Positions 54,928 to 64,000 of a stretch of DNA of 64,000 nucleotides are shown in pieces. The position numbers and the translations under genes are program-made. The first letter of the stretch is position 1. Each line of letters starts with the position of its first letter. The notes under the pieces are model-generated. The model was not told where the DNA came from. It did not search any database and saw only the letters and a program-made list of their open reading frames with translations. Origin of the DNA: Rhizobium sp. RM. GTDB lineage: Bacteria; Pseudomonadota; Alphaproteobacteria; Rhizobiales; Rhizobiaceae. The stretch lies in the NCBI RefSeq assembly GCF_013390595.1, contig NZ_JACAWV010000006.1:62001-126000 (forward strand), written 5' to 3'.

Positions 54928-55212
54928 CTATCCAGTGATGTGAAATCCTGTCGGCCAATCCTGCAGTGTCGCCGCCTGCGTTTGTACGTCGACCACGGAT
55001 GCGCCGCGCGGTCCGTGCCAGAAGCCTTCAATCATTGAGGAGACGGCCTGCTCTGGTCCTGCGATCAGGGCAACGACAGAACCGTCGGCTTCATTGCGGA
55101 CCGAACCCACCAGACCGAGCTTCAAGGCTTCCTGGCGCGTCCAGACGCGGAAACTGACACCCTGTACCTTGCCGGTAATTCGAACCAGCATTGCCTTTTG
55201 ATCGCTCGACAT
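54928..55212 (-). CDS. acyP: Acylphosphatase
   Basis: This 94-residue protein has the signature [16 protein letters not shown] with catalytic R22, and the second catalytic residue N40 in VRNEADGSV. The fold and length are standard. It hydrolyses carboxyl-phosphate bonds such as acetyl- or carbamoyl-phosphate in the cytoplasm. The ATG at 55212 gives [14 protein letters not shown]. It is convergent with the GreA-like gene. Confidence 0.95.
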   Translation of the reverse strand: MSSDQKAMLVRITGKVQGVSFRVWTRQEALKLGLVGSVRNEADGSVVALIAGPEQAVSSMIEGFWHGPRGASVVDVQTQAATLQDWPTGFHITG

Positions 55213-55338
55213 TGTCGTCTCCCATCAGCAGTCATCTCAAAAAATGCCGAACTGCAGCGCTTGTTGCAAGCCGCTCATGTGCAAGTCTTCACTCGATCCT
55301 GATTTTCCGTCCCTGACAGTTTTCCAGCCGTCCTCAAG

Positions 55339-55364
55339 GGAACGCCCGATGGCGCGCGAACGTT
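55339..55364 (+). promoter_or_regulatory. EcfG (RpoE2)-type promoter for the VOC gene
   Basis: GGAAC at 55339-55343 is followed after exactly 17 bases by CGTT at 55361-55364, a full match to the alphaproteobacterial general-stress sigma consensus GGAAC-N16/17-CGTT. Initiation would be near 55373, about 58 bases before the VOC start codon. Confidence 0.65.
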
Positions 55365-55430
55365 CTTACAGTTCAATAATTCCAACGAGGCTGGTCGGGT
55401 CTCCGGCATTTCAAGCAAGAGGGAAGAACC

Positions 55431-55910
55431 ATGGCAATTGCAAAAAACACCGTTTGCGTCTGGTACGACAAGGACGCCGAGGCCGCGGCTCGCTTCTACA
55501 CAACGACATTTCCAAATAGCGTAATGGGCGCGATTGTCCGTGCACCGGGGGACTATCCTTCCGGCAAGGAGGGTGATGTCCTCACGGTCGAGTTTACGGT
55601 TGCAGGCGTTCCTTGTGTTGGTTTGAACGGCGGGCCGGTCTTCAAACACAACGAAGCATTCTCGTTTCAGATCTCCACCGAAGACCAGGAGGAAACCGAT
55701 CGCTACTGGAACGCCATCGTCGGCAACGGCGGTGAAGAGAGCGAGTGCGGCTGGTGCCGGGACAAGTGGGGAATTTCCTGGCAGATAACACCGAGAACCC
55801 TGATTGAAGCACTCACAGTCGGCGGTGATGAGGCAAAACGGGCTTTTGATGCGATGATGACCATGAAAAAGATCAACGTCGCGGCAATCGAGGCTGCGCG
55901 ACGCGGATAA
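55431..55910 (+). CDS. VOC/PhnB-like (3-demethylubiquinone methyltransferase-type) protein
   Basis: This 159-residue glyoxalase-fold protein has WYDKDAEAAARFYTTTFPNS, EFTVAGVPCVGLNGGP, HNEAFSFQISTEDQEETDRYW, CGWCRDKWGISWQITPR and a helical end. It belongs to the PhnB/3-dmu-9_3-mt group, whose members are often stress-induced and uncharacterised (no ubiquinone methyltransferase activity is implied). ATG 55431 follows AGAGGGAAGAACC. It is single, with a predicted general-stress promoter upstream. Confidence 0.9.
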   Translation: MAIAKNTVCVWYDKDAEAAARFYTTTFPNSVMGAIVRAPGDYPSGKEGDVLTVEFTVAGVPCVGLNGGPVFKHNEAFSFQISTEDQEETDRYWNAIVGNGGEESECGWCRDKWGISWQITPRTLIEALTVGGDEAKRAFDAMMTMKKINVAAIEAARRG

Positions 55911-55992
55911 TCCGTAAATCTTCGAAGAAATTTCTATGAACCGGCAAACATGTCAGCATGGAATGCCAAGCCTTCCGGTCGTCAACGCGATA

Positions 55993-56015
55993 TAGTCTAC
56001 TAAATTAATAGACTA
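55993..56015. promoter_or_regulatory. AT-rich inverted repeat, candidate operator
   Basis: A perfect 7-bp inverted repeat TAGTCTA/TAGACTA (55993-55999 with 56009-56015) has a 9-base AT-rich spacer. It lies 74-96 bases before the small gene at 56089 and contains no T run, so it looks like a dimeric repressor site (MarR- or TetR-like), not a terminator. No regulator gene adjoins. Confidence 0.45.
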
Positions 56016-56088
56016 AATCGGAGCCGCTCGGCGCCTCCTTCATTGACACCCTACGCTGCGACGTTCAGCGCCAATACGAGGCTTTCCG

Positions 56089-56292
56089 ATGACCAGACAA
56101 GTGATCGAATATGCGGGTATTGCGGTTGGAATTGTTGTCCCCGACAACGGCCTGCTGAAGTTCATTGCCGTAAAATTTCATGTTCATGATCTGGATGGAC
56201 GATACTTCGCTTCACCGGCGGAAGTTTTGCGTGCGATCCATAAATTGGTGTCGACTGGAAACACGGTCCATGCAGCGTCAAAAGCTGCCTGA
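56089..56292 (+). CDS. Small conserved-looking hypothetical protein (67 aa)
   Basis: This 67-residue protein reads TRQVIEYAGIAVGIVVP, then LKFIAVKFHVHDLDGRYF and SPAEVLRAIHKLV. GAGG lies at a good distance before the ATG. The strand-rich front and amphipathic helix suggest a folded protein, and I recall similar rhizobial hypotheticals. The same frame stays open after the TGA at 56290-56292 for another 62 codons. No function can be assigned. Confidence 0.6.
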   Translation: MTRQVIEYAGIAVGIVVPDNGLLKFIAVKFHVHDLDGRYFASPAEVLRAIHKLVSTGNTVHAASKAA

Positions 56293-56672
56293 CTGGAAAC
56301 AGGAGACCGTTTCTTTCGTCTTTCCGCCTTGCGAGACGATCTCGAGCGCAGACTTCTCGTTCACGAGTATCGTTCGCTTCTGACGGATGACCTGATAGGA
56401 GATACAGGCATGTCGGATGTTCGGGATCGGCTGTTCGAAGTCTCCGGCGAACTCACCTCCGTTCGTTCCCGATGCCGCTAACCAATGCATCGGACGAAAA
56501 CGTACCGTTTCGCGTCACGATTGACTTGCGATCATGAAGGAATAAAATTCCTCTAAGCGCAGCCGTACTCAATCAAGAACGAAAAAGACGGTATGAGCGT
56601 CCGAAACCGGCAAGCCTTACGGGCTCGACAGTTTCCGCCTCGCGCTTCGGCGACTCTGGGAGGAGGCTTGCC
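56293..56672. other. Intergenic region with a frame continuing past the TGA of the small gene
   Basis: Directly after TGA 56290-56292 the same frame runs open to TAA 56479-56481, reading RFFRLSALRDDLERRLLVHE and further charged helical sequence. No Shine-Dalgarno or ATG starts it, so it may be a lost C-terminal half or chance. The last 190 bases should hold the cytochrome c promoter; I see no FixK/Fnr box that fits. Confidence 0.4.
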
Positions 56673-57059
56673 ATGACTTGTCGCGGATTTCTGCTGCTTA
56701 CAACTCTTTTCGTATTTTTACCGCCTGCTGCTTACGCTCAGGAAGGTGACGTGACTGCCGGTGCAATCGTCTTCAAGAAGTGCGCCGCCTGTCATGTCGC
56801 CGAGACGGACCAGAACAAGGTGGGACCATCACTGAACGGTTTGTTCGGCAGAAAAGCCGGAACACATCCGGACTTCTCCTACTCGGCGGCGATGAAGGAT
56901 GCGGGTGAAGGCGGTCTCGTCTGGGACGAGGCAACACTGCGTGATTATCTGCACAACCCGAAATCGAAGGTCAAAGGTACAAAAATGGCTTTCGCGGGTC
57001 TGAAGGACGAGACGGAAATCACCAATCTCACGGCCTATCTGAAACAGTTCTCAAAGTAG
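56673..57059 (+). CDS. Class I c-type cytochrome (cytochrome c2-like)
   Basis: This 128-residue periplasmic protein has a signal peptide (1-22, ending AYA), haem-binding CAACH (37-41) and the distal ligand M105 in GTKMAF, with VGPSLNGLFGRKAG between. It should carry electrons to a terminal oxidase. ATG 56673 follows a very strong GGGAGGAGG. It lies 141 bp before coxM on the same strand, so it is the likely electron donor to the oxidase encoded there. Confidence 0.93.
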   Translation: MTCRGFLLLTTLFVFLPPAAYAQEGDVTAGAIVFKKCAACHVAETDQNKVGPSLNGLFGRKAGTHPDFSYSAAMKDAGEGGLVWDEATLRDYLHNPKSKVKGTKMAFAGLKDETEITNLTAYLKQFSK

Positions 57060-57200
57060 AACCACGTCCCGAAAGGGATGGATACTAGCTAAATCGCCGT
57101 AATTGCCCACATTTTTCATTTGTGAGATAATGACGGTCACACTTTTCTAAAAAAGCAGTTTCACGTCCACGGTCGCAATCGTCTCAGGGAGGAGACGGAA

Positions 57201-58016
57201 ATGGCTGTTGTGCTGATTCTCGTTCTGCTGGTGGTTGGCTCCGTGTTGTTTCACATGCTGAGCCCCTGGTGGTGGACGCCGATTGCGTCCAACTGGAGTT
57301 ATATCGACCACACGCTGGTCATTACGTTCTGGATCACCGGCATTGTCTTCATCGCTGTGGTTCTGTTCGTTGCCTATTGTGTCTTTCGCTTTCGCCACAA
57401 GCCGGGGAACAGGGCAGCCTATGAACCGGAAAACCGCAAACTCGAATGGACGCTTGCCGGCGGCACCGCCATTGGGGTTGCCGCCATGCTCGCGCCCGGC
57501 CTGATCGTTTGGGACCGTTTCATTTCCGTCCCGGCGGATGCCGCGCCCGTCGAGATCGTCGGCCAACAGTGGCTGTGGAGTTTCCGGCTGCCGGGTGCTG
57601 ACGGAAAACTTGGTCGTTCCGACACCAGTGCCGTCACCCCCGACAACCCACTCGGCCTTGATAAAAATGATACCTCCGGTCTCGATGACGTGATCGTCGA
57701 TGGCGGTGAGCTGCATGTGCCAGTCGGCAAGCCCGTGAAGGTGCTGTTGCGCTCCATAGACGTCATTCATGATTTCTACGTGCCGGAATTCCGCGCCAAG
57801 ATGGACATGATCCCCGGCATGGTAACGTTTTTCTGGTTCACGCCCACACGAACAGGAACCTTCGACGTTCTTTGTGCCGAACTGTGCGGTGTCGGCCATC
57901 CCCAGATGCGTGGAACCGTCGTGGTCGATGACGCGGCCACCTATCAGGCATGGCTGGAACAGCAGCCGACCTTCACACAGCTTACGGCCTCAGAGGCGCC
58001 GCAACCGTCAAATTGA
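57201..58016 (+). CDS. coxM: Alternative cytochrome c oxidase subunit II
   Basis: This 271-residue protein has two transmembrane helices (about 3-20 and 38-62; a further hydrophobic stretch at 83-104) and a periplasmic cupredoxin domain. Its CuA ligands are H190, C225, E227, C229, H233 and M236 (CAELCGVGHPQM). It takes electrons from cytochrome c. ATG 57201 follows GGGAGGAGACGGAA. It is first in a coxMNOP-type cluster (subunits II, I, III, III) as known in Bradyrhizobium and Sinorhizobium. Gene names follow that order. Confidence 0.93.
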   Translation: MAVVLILVLLVVGSVLFHMLSPWWWTPIASNWSYIDHTLVITFWITGIVFIAVVLFVAYCVFRFRHKPGNRAAYEPENRKLEWTLAGGTAIGVAAMLAPGLIVWDRFISVPADAAPVEIVGQQWLWSFRLPGADGKLGRSDTSAVTPDNPLGLDKNDTSGLDDVIVDGGELHVPVGKPVKVLLRSIDVIHDFYVPEFRAKMDMIPGMVTFFWFTPTRTGTFDVLCAELCGVGHPQMRGTVVVDDAATYQAWLEQQPTFTQLTASEAPQPSN

Positions 58017-58057
58017 CGGCTGCGAAGTAGACGATCGGGAGGAAAGGAGGGAAGACC

Positions 58058-59836
58058 ATGACGGAAATCCGCTCGGACAGCGCAGACGCCATTCCACCCG
58101 CAGAAGTCGCGGAGATGGAGCTTTACCATCCCAAAAGCTGGTGGACGAAATACGTTTTCAGCCAGGACGCGAAGGTGATAGCCGTCCAGTATTCTCTTAC
58201 TGCTCTGTCGATCGGCCTGGTCGCCCTTGTGTTGTCCTGGCTGATGCGGCTGCAACTCGCTTTTCCCGGTTACTTCACCTTCATTGATGCAGATCGCTAT
58301 TACCAGTTCATCACCATGCACGGCATGATCATGGTCGTTTATCTGCTGACCGCGCTGTTTCTCGGCGGCTTCGGCAACTACCTCATTCCGCTGATGGTTG
58401 GCGCGCGTGACATGGTATTTCCCTATGCCAACATGCTGAGCTACTGGATCTATCTCCTGGCCGTGCTCATCCTTGTCGCAGGCTTTTTCGCACCCGGAGG
58501 ACCAACCGGTGCTGGCTGGACGCTTTATCCGCCGCAATCCGTGCTTTCAGGCACGCCGGGGGGAAGCAACTGGGGCATCGTCCTCATGCTTTCCTCGCTG
58601 ATCGTCTTTATCATAGGCTTTACCCTCGGTGGCCTGAACTATGTCGTTACCGTTCTACAGGGGCGCACACGCGGCATGACGCTGATGCGCATGCCGCTCA
58701 CAGTCTGGGGCATTTTTACCGCAACGGTTATGGCGCTGCTTGCCTTTCCAGCCCTCTTTGTTGCTTCGGTCATGATGCTGTTCGATCGATTGCTGGGCAC
58801 CAGCTTTTTCATGCCTGCCATTGTCGAAATGGGAACGCAATTGCAGCACGGCGGCGGCAGCCCCATCCTGTTCCAGCACCTCTTCTGGTTCTTCGGTCAT
58901 CCTGAAGTCTACATCGTGGCGCTGCCTGCCTTCGGTATCGTCTCGGATCTCATCAGCACCCACGCGCGCAAGAACATTTTCGGTTATCGCATGATGGTGT
59001 GGGCAATCGTCATCATCGCCGCACTCAGCTTCGTCGTCTGGGCCCATCACATGTATGTCAGCGGCATGAACCCCGCCTTTGGTTTCTTCTTCGCCACGAC
59101 CACTCTCATCATCGCGGTGCCGACGGCCATCAAGGTCTATAACTGGGTGCTGACACTCTGGCGTGGCGATATCCACCTGACCCTACCCATGCTGTTCGCG
59201 CTTGCCTTCATCGTGACCTTCGTCAATGGCGGGCTGACCGGTCTCTTTCTCGGCAACGTCGTCGTTGATGTTCCGCTGTCCGACACCATGTTCGTCGTCG
59301 CGCATTTCCACATGGTCATGGGCGTCGCACCGATCCTCGTTGTCTTTGGTGCCATCTATCATTGGTATCCGAAGGTAACCGGACGCATGCTGAACGCTAT
59401 CCTCGGGCATATTCACTTCTGGATCACCTTCCTCGGTGCCTATGCCATCTTCTTCCCCATGCACTATCTCGGCCTGATCGGCGTGCCGCGCCGCTATTAC
59501 GAGCTGGGAGAAACGGCGTTTGTACCGGCTTCGGCGCATACGCTGAACATTTTCATCACGGTGATGGCGCTGATTGTCGGCGCCGGACAAATGGTTTTCC
59601 TGTTCAATCTCGTCTGGAGCCTCTTCAAAGGCAGACCTGCAGGCGGCAACCCCTGGAGAGCGACAACACTCGAATGGCAAACACCACAAACCCCACCGGC
59701 ACACGGCAACTGGGGCCGGGAATTGCCGGTCGTCTACCGCTGGGCCTATGACTACAGCGTTCCCGGAGCAACGGAAGACTTCATTCCACAGACCGTACCG
59801 GCCACCGGCGGCAACACGCGGGAGGCAACATCATGA
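58058..59836 (+). CDS. coxN: Alternative cytochrome c oxidase subunit I
   Basis: This 592-residue haem-copper oxidase catalytic subunit has about 12 transmembrane helices. It shows TMHGMIMVVY (low-spin haem ligand), WFFGHPEVYIVALPAFG (CuB histidine and crosslinked tyrosine), VWAHHMYVSGMNP (CuB HH pair) and VAHFHMVMGVAP (high- and low-spin haem histidines). It reduces O2 to water at the inner membrane while pumping protons. The start follows GGAGGAAAGGAGGG. Its stop overlaps coxO (ATGA at 59833-59836). Confidence 0.96.
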   Translation: MTEIRSDSADAIPPAEVAEMELYHPKSWWTKYVFSQDAKVIAVQYSLTALSIGLVALVLSWLMRLQLAFPGYFTFIDADRYYQFITMHGMIMVVYLLTALFLGGFGNYLIPLMVGARDMVFPYANMLSYWIYLLAVLILVAGFFAPGGPTGAGWTLYPPQSVLSGTPGGSNWGIVLMLSSLIVFIIGFTLGGLNYVVTVLQGRTRGMTLMRMPLTVWGIFTATVMALLAFPALFVASVMMLFDRLLGTSFFMPAIVEMGTQLQHGGGSPILFQHLFWFFGHPEVYIVALPAFGIVSDLISTHARKNIFGYRMMVWAIVIIAALSFVVWAHHMYVSGMNPAFGFFFATTTLIIAVPTAIKVYNWVLTLWRGDIHLTLPMLFALAFIVTFVNGGLTGLFLGNVVVDVPLSDTMFVVAHFHMVMGVAPILVVFGAIYHWYPKVTGRMLNAILGHIHFWITFLGAYAIFFPMHYLGLIGVPRRYYELGETAFVPASAHTLNIFITVMALIVGAGQMVFLFNLVWSLFKGRPAGGNPWRATTLEWQTPQTPPAHGNWGRELPVVYRWAYDYSVPGATEDFIPQTVPATGGNTREATS

Positions 59837-60531
59837 GTGCGACGCTGATTTTCCTTGCCGCCATCGGTGCGGTGATCGTCTGGTGGATGTCCGGCCAAAG
59901 GCTCACCGCGAAACCGTGGCTCGAAACTGGCACGATACCGCTCACGGATCACCCTTCCACGCCCCCCACAAAGATCGGATTGTTCGTATTCCTCGGCGTG
60001 GTCGGCGCACTGTTCAGCCTCTTCATCAGCGCCTATTTCATGCGGATGACGTCTTCGGACTGGTGGACAACGCCGGTGCCGCGGATTTTGTGGCTGAACA
60101 CTGGCGTGCTGATCCTTGGTAGTACCACTCTTCAATGGGCAGAAGTCGAAGCCAAACGTGGACGCGAAAGCGCTGTCCGTCACGATCTGACTGCCAGTTT
60201 CGTTCTCGCGCTTCTTTTCCTCATCGGGCAGGTCGAAGCATGGCGTGAGCTTGCGTCTTCCGGCTTCGTCTTTTCGGGCAACCCGGCCGACAGCTTCTTC
60301 TACCTGCTGACAGGGCTGCACGGCCTGCATATCCTTGGCGGTATCCTTGTTCTCGGACACACAACCGTCAGAGCATTTTCGGCCGATTTCCCGCGAAACA
60401 GACTTCGCCTCAACATCGAACTCTCGGCAATTTACGCCCATTTCATGCTGGCAGTCTGGCTCATACTTTTCGCAATTTTTGCAGGATGGGCAAATGATTT
60501 TGCCGACCTGTGCCGACAACTGCTGAATTAG
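59833..60531 (+). CDS. coxO: Cytochrome c oxidase subunit III-like protein (first)
   Basis: This 232-residue, mostly hydrophobic protein has about six to seven transmembrane helices and subunit III features such as FLGVVGALFSLFISAYFMRM and FFYLLTGLHGLHILGGILVL (glutamate absent, histidines kept). It starts inside the coxN stop (ATGA). It pairs with coxP, a second subunit III-type protein, as in coxMNOP clusters. One of the two probably forms the outer subunit III bundle; their division of labour is not known. Confidence 0.88.
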   Translation: MSATLIFLAAIGAVIVWWMSGQRLTAKPWLETGTIPLTDHPSTPPTKIGLFVFLGVVGALFSLFISAYFMRMTSSDWWTTPVPRILWLNTGVLILGSTTLQWAEVEAKRGRESAVRHDLTASFVLALLFLIGQVEAWRELASSGFVFSGNPADSFFYLLTGLHGLHILGGILVLGHTTVRAFSADFPRNRLRLNIELSAIYAHFMLAVWLILFAIFAGWANDFADLCRQLLN

Positions 60532-60540
60532 GAGGACAAA

Positions 60541-61260
60541 ATGGTTCAGTCCGCCCAAACGCATGGTAACCAGCCAGTCCGCCCATCCGGCCTCAAGGGC
60601 ATTGCCGCCGATTTTTCCTCGGATCAACGCGCCTTCAAAACTGCGTCCTGGGGCAAGGCGATGATGTGGTTCTTCATCCTCAGCGACATTTTCGTCTTCG
60701 GATGTTTTCTGCTGGCCTACATGACCGCCCGCATGTCCACCACCGTTCCATGGCCGAACCCGAGCGAGGTGTTTGCGCTTCACATCGCAGGACAGGATGT
60801 CCCGCTGATCCTCATCGCCATCATGACGTTCGTGCTGATTTCAAGCAGCGGCACGATGGCGATGGCAGTCAACTTTGGCTACCGCCGCGAAAAGGGCAAG
60901 ACGGCCGTTCTGATGCTGCTGACGGCACTTCTCGGTGCCACCTTCGTTGGCATGCAGGCTTTCGAATGGACGAAGCTGATTTCGGAGGGCGTCCGCCCCT
61001 GGGAAAACCCGTGGGGCGCTGTACAATTCGGCTCGACCTTCTTCATGATCACCGGCTTTCACGGCACCCATGTCACGATCGGGGTCATTTTCCTGCTGAT
61101 CGTTGCGCGAAAAGTCTGGCGGGGCGATTTCGATACAGAGCGGCGGGGCTTTTTCACCAGTCGAAAGGGCCAATACGAAGCTGTTGAGATCATGGGCCTC
61201 TACTGGCACTTCGTCGATCTTGTCTGGGTTTTCATCTTCGCTTTCTTCTATCTGTGGTGA
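60541..61260 (+). CDS. coxP: Cytochrome c oxidase subunit III (second)
   Basis: This 239-residue membrane protein has five or more helices and the classic subunit III ending YWHFVDLVWVFIFAFFYLW, plus MITGFHGTHVTIGVIFLL. The conserved acidic residue appears in FEWTKLI. ATG 60541 follows TTAGGAGGACAAA, 10 bases after coxO. It is the second subunit III-type gene of the cluster. Its loop after the first helix (TTVPWPNPSEVF) is typical of the alternative oxidase family. Confidence 0.93.
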   Translation: MVQSAQTHGNQPVRPSGLKGIAADFSSDQRAFKTASWGKAMMWFFILSDIFVFGCFLLAYMTARMSTTVPWPNPSEVFALHIAGQDVPLILIAIMTFVLISSSGTMAMAVNFGYRREKGKTAVLMLLTALLGATFVGMQAFEWTKLISEGVRPWENPWGAVQFGSTFFMITGFHGTHVTIGVIFLLIVARKVWRGDFDTERRGFFTSRKGQYEAVEIMGLYWHFVDLVWVFIFAFFYLW

Positions 61261-61271
61261 GGAGCGCCATC

Positions 61272-61616
61272 ATGAACGAAACAGCGCCAGTTCAAACGCA
61301 AACCGAACATCAACAGCATTCCATACGGCTTTATCTACTCGTCTGGGGGCTGCTCTTCGTCCTCAGCGCCTTTTCCTACATGGTCGATTATCTGGGCATA
61401 CAGGGTTATCCGCGCTGGTCGCTGATCATCCTCTTCATGCTTCTCAAGGCGGGGCTGATCATTGCAGTCTTCATGCACATGGCATGGGAACGGCTGGCCC
61501 TTGTTTACGCCGTTTTACTTCCCCCGATACTGGTGCTGGTTTTCATGGCGCTGATGATGTCGGAGGCGAATTACACACTCTTTACCCGACTGTCCTTCTT
61601 CGGCGCCACGCCCTGA
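61272..61616 (+). CDS. Cytochrome c oxidase subunit IV-like protein (COX4/CtaF type)
   Basis: This 114-residue protein has three transmembrane helices (about 21-40, 50-75 and 79-103) and the pattern KAGLIIAVFMHMAWER typical of bacterial COX4/prokaryotic subunit IV. It starts at ATG 61272 with GAGGAG upstream, 12 bases after coxP. It should stabilise the oxidase. It is the last gene of the oxidase unit and converges with the DUF2189 gene. Confidence 0.88.
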   Translation: MNETAPVQTQTEHQQHSIRLYLLVWGLLFVLSAFSYMVDYLGIQGYPRWSLIILFMLLKAGLIIAVFMHMAWERLALVYAVLLPPILVLVFMALMMSEANYTLFTRLSFFGATP

Positions 61617-61653
61617 ATGACGTGAGCGCCGGAGAGGACAAGTGTTCAATCGC

Positions 61654-62457
61654 TCAGAGGCGTTCCGGCTCGACGACCTTGCGGTAGAGGTGCCAGGTGG
61701 CATGTCCGAGAACCGGTATGACGATGGCAAGACCGGCGAAGAAAACTGCAAAGCCTGCTGCCAGCAGAACTGCCACGATCAGCCCCCACAACATCATTTC
61801 GATCGGATTGACGACCACCGCTTTCAACGACGTGTAAACCGCTGCCAAAGCGCCGGTGTCGCGATCGAGAAGGAGCGGAAAAGCGACAACCGTGGTGCAG
61901 AGCACAATCAGGGCAAAGAAGAAGCCAATCAGGTTGCCATAGAGCATCAACTGCCAGCCCTGAGTTGTCGTGAAAACATCACTGATAAAGGTCATCAGCG
62001 ATGCCGGCTGTTCAGGCCCGAACAGGCGGATATAAAGCGCTTGCGCGGTGTACATCCAGGCCACGAAGATCGCGACCAGTAGAGCTCCGACGGCAAGGAT
62101 TGCCGGGATTGCCGGAGAGTGGCGGACTTCCAGTGCATGTTGCCAAGACGTGTCCATACCGAGTTCGCGCCTACGGCTGATCTCATAAAGACCAATAGCG
62201 GCGAAGGGTCCAAGCAGGGCGAAACCCGACATCAGTGGAAAGACCAGCGGCAGGGCATTGGCACCGGACGTCCAGCGCGCCAGCACGATGCCGGCAACGG
62301 GGTAAATCAGGCAGAGAAAAACATAATGAGACGGCTTGTCCCAGAAGTCATCCAAGCCTTCTTTGAGCGCTGCGAAGACATCCGAAACACTGATGCGTCT
62401 GACATTCGGGAAGACGGCGTTATCGCGCCCACCCGCAATCACATGAAAATGCGCCAT
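61654..62457 (-). CDS. DUF2189 integral membrane protein
   Basis: This 267-residue protein has six membrane segments after a soluble N-terminus ending RRISVSDVFAALKEGLDDFW. The features YVFLCLIYPVAGIVLARW and LLGPFAAIGLYEISRRRELG match DUF2189. The family is often found beside alternative cytochrome oxidase genes, as here, and may assist its assembly, though that is an inference from position. ATG 62457 follows GGGAGGAAACGTC. It is convergent with the oxidase operon. Confidence 0.9.
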   Translation of the reverse strand: MAHFHVIAGGRDNAVFPNVRRISVSDVFAALKEGLDDFWDKPSHYVFLCLIYPVAGIVLARWTSGANALPLVFPLMSGFALLGPFAAIGLYEISRRRELGMDTSWQHALEVRHSPAIPAILAVGALLVAIFVAWMYTAQALYIRLFGPEQPASLMTFISDVFTTTQGWQLMLYGNLIGFFFALIVLCTTVVAFPLLLDRDTGALAAVYTSLKAVVVNPIEMMLWGLIVAVLLAAGFAVFFAGLAIVIPVLGHATWHLYRKVVEPERL

Positions 62458-62661
62458 GACGTTTCCTCCCGATTACGCCTTGGCAGCAACGGTCAACAGG
62501 CATTCCCGCGCATAAACCGGGACCAATGGACCGAAACTGCACGTCTTTCCAGTATACGCCCCTTGGCGAAATCTGAACAGAGGCCCAAGGGATCGGCAAT
62601 GGGATCGGTGACCAGGAAGGTAGTGTCCACTGCTTCATCGCCATTCTTGGCGATCGACAAA

Positions 62662-62687
62662 GGGCCGTCCTTGCATAAAGACGGCCC
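62662..62687 (-). terminator. Terminator-like hairpin after kdgD
   Basis: An 8-bp stem GGGCCGTC/GACGGCCC (62662-62669 with 62680-62687) lies 12 bases beyond the kdgD stop and is followed on the minus strand by TTTGTCG. The weak T tract makes it a moderate terminator. Confidence 0.65.
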
Positions 62688-62699
62688 CCTCCGTTTTGC

Positions 62700-64000
<1,301 letters not shown>

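Noticed and set aside
56515..56540. FixK/Fnr-like box upstream of the cytochrome c gene
   Set aside because: TTGA is present but the second half-site is at the wrong spacing and sequence.

Overview
The window is chromosomal DNA of an alphaproteobacterium of the family Rhizobiaceae (Agrobacterium/Rhizobium/Sinorhizobium lineage). The evidence is the gene set: homospermidine synthase, a Brucella-type Omp10 lipoprotein, an FYDLN-acid protein beside cmk-rpsA, a coxMNOP-type alternative oxidase, an ExoN/GalU-type uridylyltransferase, KdgD, and EcfG-type (GGAAC-N16/17-cGTT) promoters. DNA is GC-rich, most genes have clear Shine-Dalgarno sequences, and several start with GTG. I see no transposase, insertion sequence or CRISPR array.

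Layout. 1-4.3 kb: start of a dipeptide-binding protein gene (dppA), an M24 peptidase, a three-hairpin anti-Shine-Dalgarno small RNA, a nucleoside deoxyribosyltransferase/SDR pair and a short RNase D-like exonuclease. 4.4-7.8 kb: three unrecognised, related-looking genes. 7.9-11.3 kb: rpsA, cmk, the FYDLN-acid gene and tRNA-Ala(GGC). 11.3-12.8 kb: an accessory patch with a phage-gene fragment, a 43-residue basic protein and a lipoprotein. 13.0-19.7 kb: a tightly coupled six-gene operon combining a GGDEF-EAL protein with a partner-switching module (ATPase-like protein, STAS-methyltransferase fusion, Cache-HAMP-PP2C phosphatase, anti-sigma-type ATPase, STAS protein). 20-24 kb: a metallophosphoesterase behind a 5'-truncated glycerophosphodiesterase, then a DUF882 peptidase-like protein. 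24-31 kb: a sigma-54 response regulator, oligoendopeptidase F, a class IV aminotransferase, a diguanylate cyclase and homospermidine synthase. 31-43.6 kb: envelope and haem genes (omp10, LysM-tailed 5'-nucleotidase, hemH, qmcA-nfeD, kdsD, an outer-membrane barrel, galU, an MltB-type transglycosylase, an SGNH hydrolase). 43.7-50.3 kb: a small stress-type protein and gltD / small membrane protein / gltB. 50.7-56.3 kb: assorted single genes (threonine aldolase, flavin monooxygenase, MYG1, GreA-like, acylphosphatase, VOC). 56.7-62.5 kb: cytochrome c, coxMNOP, a subunit IV and a DUF2189 membrane protein. 62.7-64 kb: kdgD and the 3' part of an aminotransferase gene.

Working together. The window joins nitrogen assimilation (GOGAT), polyamine synthesis, envelope biogenesis and an alternative aerobic oxidase with three likely layers of stress or signal control: the anti-SD RNA, two EcfG-type promoters, and the c-di-GMP/partner-switching operon. 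The strongest candidates for something under-described are the three-hairpin RNA at 1936-2055, the six-gene operon at 13009-19653 with its STAS-methyltransferase fusion, and the orphan protein family at 4408-7814. All assignments come from reading the sequence and remembered family features; no database search was run.
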